Assembly: GCF_030605225.1 (NCBI RefSeq)
Contig: NZ_JAUWAV010000009.1
Coordinates: 21,227 to 85,226 of the forward strand
DNA length: 64,000 nt
Reading direction: 5' to 3'
From: Geoalkalibacter sp.
Lineage (GTDB): Bacteria; Desulfobacterota; Desulfuromonadia; Desulfuromonadales; Geoalkalibacteraceae
Both the position numbers and the translations under genes were made by a program. A model generated the notes under the pieces. The model made no database searches, had not been told where the DNA came from, and saw only the letters and a program-made list of their open reading frames with translations. This document shows positions 56,834 to 64,000 of this stretch, in pieces. Position 1 is the first letter of the stretch; each line of letters starts with the position of its first letter.

Positions 56834-57415
56834 ATGCAGTCGTCCGAATTTCAGGAGCAGAGCTCCCTCTGCCCGCTGAACCGTCGAACCTTCATCAAAG
56901 GTCAGCTTATTGCCTTGGCCGCCCTGGCGCTTCCCGCCCCGGCACTGGCCTTGGCCCGACCTTCCGCCCGTGAACGCTCCCTGTCCTTCTACAACACGCA
57001 CACCGGGGAAAATCTCAAGAACGCTGTTTATTGGGTCAATGGCGGTTATGTGGAGGAAACCCTCGAGGACATCAGTTTTCTGCTGCGCGATTTCCGCCAG
57101 AACGAAACAGCGCCCATCGACCCCGCGCTGCTCGACCAGATTTTCGCCTTGCGCAAGACCCTGGGCGTCAAAAATCCCGTGCACATCATTTCCGGCTACC
57201 GCTCGCCCCTGACCAACCAGATGCTGCGCGAGCAGGGCCGAGGCGTTGCCAGGCGCAGCCTGCACATGGATGGCCGCGCCGTGGATCTGCGCATCCCCGG
57301 TTGCGATCTGCGTACCGTGCAGCGCGCCGCCATCCGCATGCAGCGCGGCGGCGTGGGCTATTACCCGCGGTCGAATTTCGTCCATCTCGATACCGGCGCG
57401 GTGCGTTCCTGGTAA
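56834..57415 (+). CDS. YcbK-like M15 (DUF882) peptidoglycan peptidase with Tat signal
   Basis: 193 residues. NRRTFIKGQLIALAALALPA is a twin-arginine (Tat) signal, so the enzyme is exported folded. The M15A metal ligands are His and Asp in SLHMDGRAVDLRI, and His in FVHLDTG. SGYRSPLTNQ is the usual preceding motif. The E. coli relative MepK (YcbK) cuts 3-3 crosslinks made by L,D-transpeptidases, and an LdtD-type enzyme is encoded elsewhere in the window. It is monocistronic with its own promoter and terminator. Confidence 0.9.
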   Translation: MQSSEFQEQSSLCPLNRRTFIKGQLIALAALALPAPALALARPSARERSLSFYNTHTGENLKNAVYWVNGGYVEETLEDISFLLRDFRQNETAPIDPALLDQIFALRKTLGVKNPVHIISGYRSPLTNQMLREQGRGVARRSLHMDGRAVDLRIPGCDLRTVQRAAIRMQRGGVGYYPRSNFVHLDTGAVRSW

Positions 57416-57444
57416 GTCGGCATCCGCTTCCCGGGGATTTTCTG

Positions 57445-57478
57445 AAAAAGGCCTCCGTGCTTTCACGGGGGCCTTTTT
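57445..57478 (+). terminator. Intrinsic terminator of the M15-type peptidase gene
   Basis: 15-bp stem AAAAAGGCCTCCGTG/CACGGGGGCCTTTTT with a 4-nt loop and one G-T pair, ending in T5. Confidence 0.9.
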
Positions 57479-57690
57479 GCATTTGGCGGCGAAAGAGCCG
57501 CGGTTGTCATTTTGTAATGAAAAAGAGATTTAGGAAACGGTCCCGAAACCGCGTCGCGACAATGCCTGCGGGCCGACGCAAACGAGTTGAAATCGAACGC
57601 TTTTGCCGCGGAGGCAGCGACCCGTCCGAAAAAAAATCTTCGCGTCTCCCGAAGTGGGTCTATTTTTGCAAAGAGAACTAAATTCGCGGA
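57479..57690. other. Leader region of the GGDEF/EAL gene
   Basis: No gene in 212 bases. A nested hairpin (GACCC/GGGTC around CTTCG/CGAAG, about 57619-57661) runs into TATTTTT at 57661-57667, resembling a weak terminator just before the coding start. No known riboswitch is recognised. Confidence 0.35.
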
Positions 57691-60132
57691 ATGTCTCAAG
57701 TCCCCCGGGCCTGGCGTGATTTCCCCGCCCAGGGGGGCGCTTTGTCACTTTGGATGCCGCCTATGTCCCTCGACCAAGATTACGCCCCTGCGCCGCCCTG
57801 GCAAATAGCCGCCGGCGCCTCCTCGTCCATGCTCCTCGCCGAGGGCCGCGCCGGGCGCTTCGCCGATGCCCGTCAACGTAGCATCCTGGTGGCCAAGGCG
57901 CGCTGGATCATTCTGGCTCTGATCACCAGCTATGGTTTGGTCGCGGGTATCCTCTTCGCCTTCAGCGATCACGGCTTTTTTCTTTCCACCACCCAGTTCT
58001 GGGTGCTTCTGGTGTCGGTCCTGGCCGTTCTGATTTACAACGGCCTGTACCATTTCGGCAATGCGCGCCTGCGTGAACTGCCCCTCGGCGACTCCCTCCA
58101 GATCGCCTTGGACTTGTTTCTGGTGACCTTGCTCATTCATTACAGCGGCGGCGGCGCCAGCTGGTTTTGGCCCGTCTATCTGATCGTCACCCTCGAAGCG
58201 GCCATCCTGCTCGAAGAACCACGTCAGGTCTGGGGCTTCGGCTTGCTGGGCGGCGCCTTCTACGGCGCCATGCTGGTCGGTGAGTTTATCGGCCTGTGGC
58301 CGGCGGTGCAGATGCCCTTCGTCGAAGCCGGACGCCAGGATGATGGCCTGTATCTGGTGCTCATGTGGTGCTGGGTGAGTCTGCTCAACGCGACCCTCGT
58401 CGTCGTCGGCACCTACCTGATGGGGGTGATCCGCCGCGAAAATCTCGCCTTGGGCGAGAGCGAGCAGCGTTTGCGCGGCTTTCTCGAAACCGCCAACGAC
58501 CTGATCTTCAGCGTGGACGGCAACGGTCGCATTCTCTACGCCAACCGCAGCTGGCAGCAGGCCACCGGCTACGACCCGGCCCGCACGCCCGCGCTGACCA
58601 TCCTCGACATCCTGCACCCCGAGACGCGCAACGCCTGCTACCGTGATTTTCTCAAGGTGATGGCCGGCGATCAGGTGGCGCTGGTGAGCAGCCGTTTTGT
58701 CGCCCGCGATGGGCGGCTGGTCGACGTTGAGGGATCCCTGACCCGCGCCGTGACCCAGTCGGACAGCGAGGCGCTGCTGTGGGTGATCTGCCGCGATGTG
58801 TCGGAACGCAAGCGCGCCGAAGCCCAGCTGCTGCACATGGCGCATCACGACCTGCTCACCGGCTTGCCCAACCGCGCCTGTTTCATGGAGCGTCTCAATC
58901 AGGCCATCTCCCTCGCCAAGCGCAACCGCAAGATGGTCGCCGTGCTGTTTCTGGATCTGGACCGCTTCAAGATCATCAATGATACCCTCGGCCATCCCCT
59001 GGGCGATTGTCTGCTCAAGGAGATGGGACAGCGCCTGCTGCAATGCGTGCGTGAGGCGGATACCGTCGCGCGCCTGGGCGGCGATGAGTTCACCATCTGC
59101 CTGAGCTCCCTCGACCAAGCGGAGGGTGCGGAGCGGGTCGCCGGCAAGATTCTCAAGGCCCTGGCCCAGCCCGTGTGGCTCGACGGTCACGAGCTGTTCA
59201 TCACCACCAGCATCGGCATGAGCCTTTTTCCGGGAGATGGCGAGGATGCCCTGGGGCTGATCAAGAAGGCCGACATCGCCATGTACGCCGCCAAGGCCCA
59301 GGGGCGCAACAACTGGCAGTTCTACCTGGCGAGCATGGATTTCGACGCCGATCGGCGTCTGGTGCTGGAAAACAGTATTCGTCGCGCCATTGAATATGAG
59401 CAGTTCCTCCTGCATTACCAACCCAAGGTCGATATCGCCAGCGGTCGGGTCACCGCCATGGAAGCCCTCGTGCGCTGGCAGCATCCCGAACTGGGACTGC
59501 TGCCGGCCGGCGATTTCATTCCCCTGGCCGAGGAAACGGGGCTCATCTTTCCCCTGGGTGAATGGGTGCTGCGCGAAGCCTGCGCCCAGAATCGTCGCTG
59601 GCAGGACCAAGGGCTGCCGCCGGTGCGGGTGGCCGTCAATATTTCCGGCTATCAGCTCCAGCAGAAAAATCTCACCGAAAAAATCCGCGAAATTCTTGAC
59701 GAAACCGGATTGGAGGCGCGCTGGCTGGAAATTGAGGTGACCGAAACCGTGGTCATGCAGAACCCCGATTTCGCCGTGGCCGTTCTCAAGCAGCTGACCG
59801 ACCTGGGAATCCACATCGCCATCGACGATTTCGGCACCGGCTATTCGTCCCTGGCGCATCTCAAGCGTTTTTCCGTCAACACCTTGAAAATCGACAAATC
59901 CTTCATGCGCGACATCGAAATCAGCGCCACCGATGCCGCCATCGCCACCGCCATCATCGCCATGGGCAACAGTCTCAAGCTCCAGGTCATCGCCGAGGGG
60001 GTCGAGACCGAGGGGCAGCTCGATTTTCTCAGGAAACAGAGCTGTCAGGAGATGCAGGGCTATCTTTTCAGCCGGCCTCTGCCCGCCGAGGAGGTGGCGG
60101 AGCTATTGACGCGCTCCTCGCTTCAGCAATGA
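57691..60132 (+). CDS. Membrane PAS-GGDEF-EAL c-di-GMP enzyme
   Basis: 813 residues. About five to six N-terminal membrane helices (from WIILALITSYGLVAGILF) form a MASE-type sensor, then a PAS domain (~255-375, FLETANDLIFSVDGNGRILYAN). GGDEF is intact (RLGGDEFTICL) and so is EAL (EALVRWQHPE, EVTET, DDFGTGYSS, LKIDKSF). Both cyclase and phosphodiesterase activity are possible, though one usually dominates. The start is uncertain: ATGs at 57691, 57754 and 57763 all lack a strong ribosome-binding site. The HDOD-GGDEF gene follows by 65 bp. Confidence 0.9.
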   Translation: MSQVPRAWRDFPAQGGALSLWMPPMSLDQDYAPAPPWQIAAGASSSMLLAEGRAGRFADARQRSILVAKARWIILALITSYGLVAGILFAFSDHGFFLSTTQFWVLLVSVLAVLIYNGLYHFGNARLRELPLGDSLQIALDLFLVTLLIHYSGGGASWFWPVYLIVTLEAAILLEEPRQVWGFGLLGGAFYGAMLVGEFIGLWPAVQMPFVEAGRQDDGLYLVLMWCWVSLLNATLVVVGTYLMGVIRRENLALGESEQRLRGFLETANDLIFSVDGNGRILYANRSWQQATGYDPARTPALTILDILHPETRNACYRDFLKVMAGDQVALVSSRFVARDGRLVDVEGSLTRAVTQSDSEALLWVICRDVSERKRAEAQLLHMAHHDLLTGLPNRACFMERLNQAISLAKRNRKMVAVLFLDLDRFKIINDTLGHPLGDCLLKEMGQRLLQCVREADTVARLGGDEFTICLSSLDQAEGAERVAGKILKALAQPVWLDGHELFITTSIGMSLFPGDGEDALGLIKKADIAMYAAKAQGRNNWQFYLASMDFDADRRLVLENSIRRAIEYEQFLLHYQPKVDIASGRVTAMEALVRWQHPELGLLPAGDFIPLAEETGLIFPLGEWVLREACAQNRRWQDQGLPPVRVAVNISGYQLQQKNLTEKIREILDETGLEARWLEIEVTETVVMQNPDFAVAVLKQLTDLGIHIAIDDFGTGYSSLAHLKRFSVNTLKIDKSFMRDIEISATDAAIATAIIAMGNSLKLQVIAEGVETEGQLDFLRKQSCQEMQGYLFSRPLPAEEVAELLTRSSLQQ

Positions 60133-60197
60133 ATGCGTGGCGATCCCGCGCAATACCTTAGTGCTTTCAGTCTGATTGAAGAAAAAAGGTTATTCTC

Positions 60198-61730
60198 ATG
60201 GCCGCCATTCAAGACGTTCTTCGACAGGATATCAAACTCCCCTCGCCGCCGGCCATCGCCGTGCGCATCCTCGAAGCGGTGCGTGGCGATGACAGTTCCT
60301 TTCGCGACCTCGGGCGCATCATTGCCGCCGACCCGGCCCTGAGCGCCAAGATCCTGCGGGTGGCCAATTCCTCCGTCTATTCCCTGCGCTACCCCGTCGA
60401 CACCATTGAAAAAGCCATCGGCGTGCTCGGCGTCGACCAGCTCAAGAACATTGCCCTGTCCTTCGTCATCGCCCAGGGCATGCGCGGCAGTTCCGAGGGC
60501 GAATTCAGCTTCGATTATTTCTGGCGCCGTGCCATCACCGCCGCTGTGGGCGCTGAACTGGTGGCCGAGCGCATGGGGTGCAAAACCCAGGACACCTTCG
60601 TGACGGCCCTGCTCATGGATCTGGGCATCGTCGTCATGTACGGCTGGGATACCAAGGGCTACCTGCGGGTGCTCGGCGCCAAGCGCGCGCGCAAGGAGGC
60701 GATCGTCGTTCTCGAAAAGCGCGCCTTCGGCTTCGATCATGGCGAGTTGGGGGGCGAGCTGCTCAAATCCTGGGGGTTGCCGGAATCCATCTGGCGCGCG
60801 GTGCGCAACCATCACGGCGGGGTGGAGGGGGCCGCGACTTCGGATCCGAGCGGCGAGGTTCTGGTGCTTGCCGACGCCCTGTCCTCCATCTATCATGGCT
60901 CGCGCGCCTCGCAGCGCCTCGCCTTCGTCAAGGAGCGGCTGACCCACTTGGGGCTCGGCGCGGCGGACGTCGACGCACTGATCGATGCCGTGGCGGAAAA
61001 AACCCTGGAAGTGCTCTCCTCTTTCGATCTGGATCCGGGAAAGCTCAAGCCTTTTTCGCAATTGCTGCAAGAGGCCAATGAGGAGCTGGGCAAGCTCAAT
61101 CTCTCCTATGAGCAATTGGTGATGGAGCTCAAGCAGGCCAAGGAAAAGGCCGAACGCCTTGCCGAGGAACTGGCCGAAGCCAACGACAAGCTTCAGGAGC
61201 TGGCGTTTCGCGACGGCCTGACCGGACTCTACAACCATCGCTATTTTCAGGATCTGCTCAGCCAGGAGGTCAAGCGGGCGGTGCGCTATCATCGCCCAAT
61301 CGGACTGGTGATGTTCGACATTGATCATTTCAAGAAAATCAATGACAATCACGGCCACCCGGTGGGCGATCAGGTGCTCAAGGCCTTGGCGCGAAAAATC
61401 GAATCCCTGACCCGCCGCACCGACGTGGTGGCGCGCTACGGCGGCGAGGAGTTCGCCGTGGTGTTGCCGGAAACCGATGCCAAGGGGGTGGGGGTTCTGG
61501 CCCAGCGGCTGCGGCGCGGCATCGAGCAGTTGCCCATCGCGACCGACGCGGGAGAATTGCGCATCACGGTGAGCGTTGGCGCCACCTGTTATGACGCGGA
61601 ACAGGGTTTGTGCTGCAAGGATGAGCTTATCGAGGCCGCGGACGCCGCTCTCTACGCAGCCAAAAGAGCTGGGCGCAATCAGGTCGGCTTTCAGGCGCTC
61701 GCCCTTCTGGAGGAGAAGAACGCATCATGA
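60198..61730 (+). CDS. HDOD-GGDEF diguanylate cyclase
   Basis: 510 residues. An HDOD domain (~10-215, LPSPPAIAVRILEAV, VANSSVYSLRYPVDTIEKAIGVLG) is followed by a coiled-coil (LKQAKEKAERLAEELAEANDKL) and a GGDEF domain with active GGEEF and an RRTD inhibitory site five residues upstream. It should make c-di-GMP and be product-inhibited. HDOD domains pass signals through protein contacts, so activity probably depends on a partner. AAAAAAGG lies before the start. The stop overlaps the next small membrane gene by 4 bp. Confidence 0.93.
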   Translation: MAAIQDVLRQDIKLPSPPAIAVRILEAVRGDDSSFRDLGRIIAADPALSAKILRVANSSVYSLRYPVDTIEKAIGVLGVDQLKNIALSFVIAQGMRGSSEGEFSFDYFWRRAITAAVGAELVAERMGCKTQDTFVTALLMDLGIVVMYGWDTKGYLRVLGAKRARKEAIVVLEKRAFGFDHGELGGELLKSWGLPESIWRAVRNHHGGVEGAATSDPSGEVLVLADALSSIYHGSRASQRLAFVKERLTHLGLGAADVDALIDAVAEKTLEVLSSFDLDPGKLKPFSQLLQEANEELGKLNLSYEQLVMELKQAKEKAERLAEELAEANDKLQELAFRDGLTGLYNHRYFQDLLSQEVKRAVRYHRPIGLVMFDIDHFKKINDNHGHPVGDQVLKALARKIESLTRRTDVVARYGGEEFAVVLPETDAKGVGVLAQRLRRGIEQLPIATDAGELRITVSVGATCYDAEQGLCCKDELIEAADAALYAAKRAGRNQVGFQALALLEEKNAS

Positions 61731-62107
61731 GTGAACCGGATCGTCGCCAGACCTATCCGCGGGTCGAGCGTCGGCAACGGCCCGATATTTGGGTGCGTTC
61801 CCTGGAATGGCTGGTGGTGGTCAGCTGGATGCTGCTGCTTCTGGCCCTGATGGTGCTCTCCAAGGCCAAGCCACAGGTGGAAACCTTCTTCGAACGCTAT
61901 TATCAGTTGCCCCTCGACAGCACCTGGAACCTGGAGTTGCTGTTTTACCTGCGCCTGCTGATGGGGGTGGGGTTGTTCCTGAGCAGCGCCGGTCTGGTCA
62001 TCAATTGGCGCCGCAGCCGCCGCGCCGGCGACGAGTATCGTATCTCTCTCCTGATTCTGGGGGGCATTTCCCTGTTCGGCCTGCTTTTTCCCTCCCTTAT
62101 TCAATAA
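61727..62107 (+). CDS. Small membrane protein coupled to the diguanylate cyclase gene
   Basis: 126 residues. Three membrane helices (SLEWLVVVSWMLLLLALMVLS, LLMGVGLFLSSAGLVINW, ISLLILGGISLFGLLFPSLI) with a basic cytoplasmic N-terminus (RRQTYPRVERRQ). It overlaps the HDOD-GGDEF gene by ATGA, so the two are translationally coupled; it could tether or regulate the cyclase (inference). No family recognised. Confidence 0.72.
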   Translation: MSEPDRRQTYPRVERRQRPDIWVRSLEWLVVVSWMLLLLALMVLSKAKPQVETFFERYYQLPLDSTWNLELLFYLRLLMGVGLFLSSAGLVINWRRSRRAGDEYRISLLILGGISLFGLLFPSLIQ

Positions 62108-62126
62108 TCCCTGCCGTGCGACTGTC

Positions 62127-62702
62127 TTAGCCGGGTCCGGCGAAGAGGGTGTTCTCCAGCAATATCTTCACGCCGATGGCGCACAGCACCAACCCGCCGA
62201 AGACTTCGACGCGCGGCCCCCAGGCCGCGCCGATGCGCCGTCCCAGCAGCATGCCGGCCAGGGTGAAGGTGCAGGCCACCAGGCCGATGACCAGGGCCGG
62301 AAACCAGACGCTGATCTCCAGCATGGCCAGACTCAGCCCCACCGCCAGGGCATCGATGCTGGTCGCCACGGAAAGCAAGAACAGCGACAGGCCGCGTGTC
62401 GGGTCGCGGTGCTCCCGCAAGGCTTTTTCCTCCTGAAAGGCTTCCCACATCATCTTGCCGCCGATGAACATCAGCAGCCCGAAGGCCACCCAGGGGGCAT
62501 AGGCGGAAATCCACTGCTGCACGGTCAGTCCCGCCAGCCAGCCGATAATAGGCATCAGCGCCTGAAAAAGCCCGAAGTGAAAGCTCAGCCGGAAGACATG
62601 GCGAAAGGTCATGCGCGGCAGGGTCACGCCGACCCCCAGGGCGACGGCAAAGGCATCCATGGCCAGGGCCACGGAGAGTCCGATCAGAGTGAGAAAACCC
62701 AT
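62127..62702 (-). CDS. mntP: Manganese efflux pump MntP
   Basis: 191 residues, six membrane helices. Opening GLSVALAMDAFAVALGVGV and the repeat-like SVATSIDALAVGLSLAML show the paired Asp-containing helices of MntP (DUF204) that export Mn2+. Full length. The upstream sequence has a terminator (62732-62763) and a promoter-like TTGACA motif. AGGAGACTG precedes the start. Transcribed away from ablB in the same direction. Confidence 0.92.
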   Translation of the reverse strand: MGFLTLIGLSVALAMDAFAVALGVGVTLPRMTFRHVFRLSFHFGLFQALMPIIGWLAGLTVQQWISAYAPWVAFGLLMFIGGKMMWEAFQEEKALREHRDPTRGLSLFLLSVATSIDALAVGLSLAMLEISVWFPALVIGLVACTFTLAGMLLGRRIGAAWGPRVEVFGGLVLCAIGVKILLENTLFAGPG

Positions 62703-62731
62703 TCAGTCTCCTGACAAGTCGTTTTCCGACG

Positions 62732-62763
62732 AAAAAAAACGCGGCACCCCGATGGATACCGCG
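62732..62763 (-). terminator. Intrinsic terminator between ablB and mntP
   Basis: Stem CGCGGTATCC/GGGGTGCCGCG with loop ATCG on the minus strand, then T8. It ends the ablAB transcript but also lies in the mntP leader. Confidence 0.75.
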
Positions 62764-62768
62764 CAAGA

Positions 62769-62798
62769 ATTGTCGCGAAGAAGAACCGCTTCTGTCAA
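62769..62798 (-). promoter_or_regulatory. Possible mntP promoter
   Basis: Minus-strand TTGACA (62793-62798), 18-bp spacer, GACAAT (62769-62774). Predicted +1 falls at the base of the terminator hairpin, so use is uncertain. Confidence 0.35.
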
Positions 62799-62824
62799 GC
62801 CGGGAGTTGTCAGCCGGGAGTTGT
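62798..62824. repeat. Tandem 13-bp direct repeat upstream of mntP
   Basis: AGCCGGGAGTTGT occurs at 62798-62810 and 62812-62824 (period 14), abutting the -35-like TTGACA on the minus strand. It could be an operator or chance. Confidence 0.6.
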
Positions 62825-62861
62825 TCGGCGCCCGAGCGCACCCTGTTTTTCGGCCTTTTCC

Positions 62862-63698
62862 CTACTGCAATTGCTTGTGCCAGACATTCATGCTTTCCAG
62901 TTCGCCGGAAATGTCGGTGTTGTGGGTGAGGGTGCCGCTGAAGGCGTAGCCGTGCTTGGCGAAGGTGATGTTCATGCCGAAGCTGTAGGCGCGGGCGATG
63001 GTGTAGGCGGTGCGGTAATTGCGTCTCGCCAGCTCGCCTTCCATTTCCGCCAGCAGCGCCTGGGCCAGTCCCGCCCCGCGATAGGACGGCAGGGTTGCGA
63101 AATCGGTCATTTCCGCGTTCAGGTCGGCGGGGTAGGTTTCGGCGGAGGAAATGGCCACCAACTGTTCGCCATCGAACACGCCCCAGTAAAGGATGTTGTC
63201 CTCCAGGGTCTCGCGCAGGTATCCGGGGTCGTGAATCGGGAAGGGATAGCTGGCGAACACCGTGCGGTAGAGCTCGGCCATGGCCGGGGTGTGAGGCGCG
63301 CCGAGCCTGCGCAGGTAAAAACCCTCGGAGAGCGGACGGCCGCCTGATTGGCCGGCCTTGGCACGGGCGGCCGCGATGACCTGGAGCACGGTTTCCGGCC
63401 GGCGTTCCTTCCGGCGTTTTGGACAGAAATATTTGGCCACGAAAAATCCATCCTCGCGCCCGGCGAAAAAGCCGGGAACCCGCGCCTCCTCTCGGTAGCC
63501 CGCGTGGGCGAAGGCCTGGCGCGCCCTCGCGGGCACCTTGGCGAAAATCTTGGTGTAGCCTTTATTATTGGCCAGCAGGTCCAGGCGCGGCACCAGCGTG
63601 GGGGCTTCCTCCGGAGCAAGTTTCATCAGGTAGATGCGATCGTTGTTCTTGCCGTGCTGGATGCGCGAACCGCCCACCTGTTCAATCACGTCATTCAT
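62862..63698 (-). CDS. ablB: Putative beta-lysine N-acetyltransferase
   Basis: 278 residues with a GNAT domain in the C-terminal half ([39 protein letters not shown] for acetyl-CoA binding). N-terminal family-specific part: [17 protein letters not shown]. Acetylates beta-lysine to N-epsilon-acetyl-beta-lysine, a compatible solute. AAAGGAGGGGCC precedes the ATG; it overlaps the stop of the upstream aminomutase gene by 8 bp, so the two are coupled. Implies osmotic-stress adaptation. Confidence 0.93.
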   Translation of the reverse strand: MNDVIEQVGGSRIQHGKNNDRIYLMKLAPEEAPTLVPRLDLLANNKGYTKIFAKVPARARQAFAHAGYREEARVPGFFAGREDGFFVAKYFCPKRRKERRPETVLQVIAAARAKAGQSGGRPLSEGFYLRRLGAPHTPAMAELYRTVFASYPFPIHDPGYLRETLEDNILYWGVFDGEQLVAISSAETYPADLNAEMTDFATLPSYRGAGLAQALLAEMEGELARRNYRTAYTIARAYSFGMNITFAKHGYAFSGTLTHNTDISGELESMNVWHKQLQ

Positions 63699-64000
63699 GG
63701 CCCCTCCTTTCCATGCGCTCATTGTTCTCGGGCGTCAAGGAAATCGTCGGGTTCCAGTCCGAGAGCAGCATTTCAATGCCCGTGGCGCGATATTCCTCGG
63801 CGTCGCCGAGCTTGAGATGCAGGCGGCAGGCGTTGCAGTCGCGGTTGCAGAAATCGGCTTCGTAGCGGTCGGGTTCCTGATAGGTGGTGATGACGCCTTC
63901 GTAATTGCGCAGCACCACCTTGTTGGTCGACAGGGAAATCAAATAGTTGGGATTCATGGGGATCTTGCCGCCGCCGCCGGGCGCGTCGATGACGTAGGTC
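63691..64000 (-). CDS. ablA: Lysine 2,3-aminomutase, C-terminal part
   Basis: Only the last ~102 codons lie in the window; the gene continues beyond position 64000. [21 protein letters not shown] is diagnostic of KamA-type aminomutases, and [12 protein letters not shown] supplies Cys of the C-terminal zinc site. The radical-SAM CxxxCxxC lies outside. It converts L-lysine to L-beta-lysine, which AblB acetylates. Its stop codon overlaps ablB. Confidence 0.93.
   Translation of the reverse strand, partial: TYVIDAPGGGGKIPMNPNYLISLSTNKVVLRNYEGVITTYQEPDRYEADFCNRDCNACRLHLKLGDAEEYRATGIEMLLSDWNPTISLTPENNERMERRGHE

Noticed and set aside
57560..57660. GEMM/c-di-GMP riboswitch-like string (GACGCAAA ... 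GGCAGCG) before the GGDEF/EAL gene
   Set aside because: The second helix and receptor sequences of the family do not match.

Overview
The window looks like a chromosomal stretch of a Desulfuromonadota (Geobacter/Desulfuromonas/Geoalkalibacter-type) bacterium. This is inferred from the gene families: TraF-like outer-membrane protein, DUF4388 protein, heme-CxxCH DUF3365 sensor, EF-G2, many c-di-GMP and sigma-54 proteins, PTS-Ntr enzyme I. It also rests on high GC with strong GC-rich codon bias, which makes long antisense frames common. The lysine aminomutase/acetyltransferase pair at the right edge (N-epsilon-acetyl-beta-lysine synthesis) points to a salt-tolerant member. I see no rRNA, tRNA, insertion sequence, prophage or CRISPR array.

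Layout. 1-8.2 kb: RNase E/G (reading out of the window) faces an ABC-F ATPase, a ParA-like ATPase with a cysteine-rich tail, a methyltransferase, a DUF4388 protein and a 7-TM protein. 8.2-17.4 kb: cofactor and translation block (nadC, birA, coaX, EF-G2, SPOR protein, MOSC, mog, PilZ). 17.5-28.2 kb: signalling and membrane genes (PAS sigma-54 activator, heme-binding GGDEF/EAL, DUF502, histidine kinase, AI-2E permease, M24 peptidase). 28.2-40 kb: a beta-barrel protein, NAD salvage (pncB plus a sirtuin), Cys-tRNA(Pro) deacylase, rhomboid, nitrilase, L,D-transpeptidase, alkaline phosphatase, TraB. 40-46.3 kb: nitrogen block with a histidine kinase, glnB, amtB and a porin-like protein. 46.3-55.5 kb: fbp, ptsP, a hydrogenase-domain sigma-54 regulator and an orphan oligopeptide ABC ATPase pair. 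55.6-64 kb: PHP phosphoesterase, M15-type peptidase, two c-di-GMP proteins, mntP, ablB and partial ablA.

Three points stand out. (1) The gene at 51082-53382 fuses an [FeFe]-hydrogenase-like domain, with all four cubane cysteines but no proton-relay cysteine, to a sigma-54 AAA+ module and a Fis-type HTH: a candidate redox or H2 sensor acting directly on transcription. (2) The glnB-amtB leader has a sigma-54 promoter, two hairpins with A1/G4 hexanucleotide loops, and an overlapping intrinsic terminator, which is the architecture of an ANTAR antitermination target. (3) A near-perfect sigma-54 promoter followed about 90 nt later by an intrinsic terminator lies between ptsP and the hydrogenase-type regulator, and may make a small RNA.
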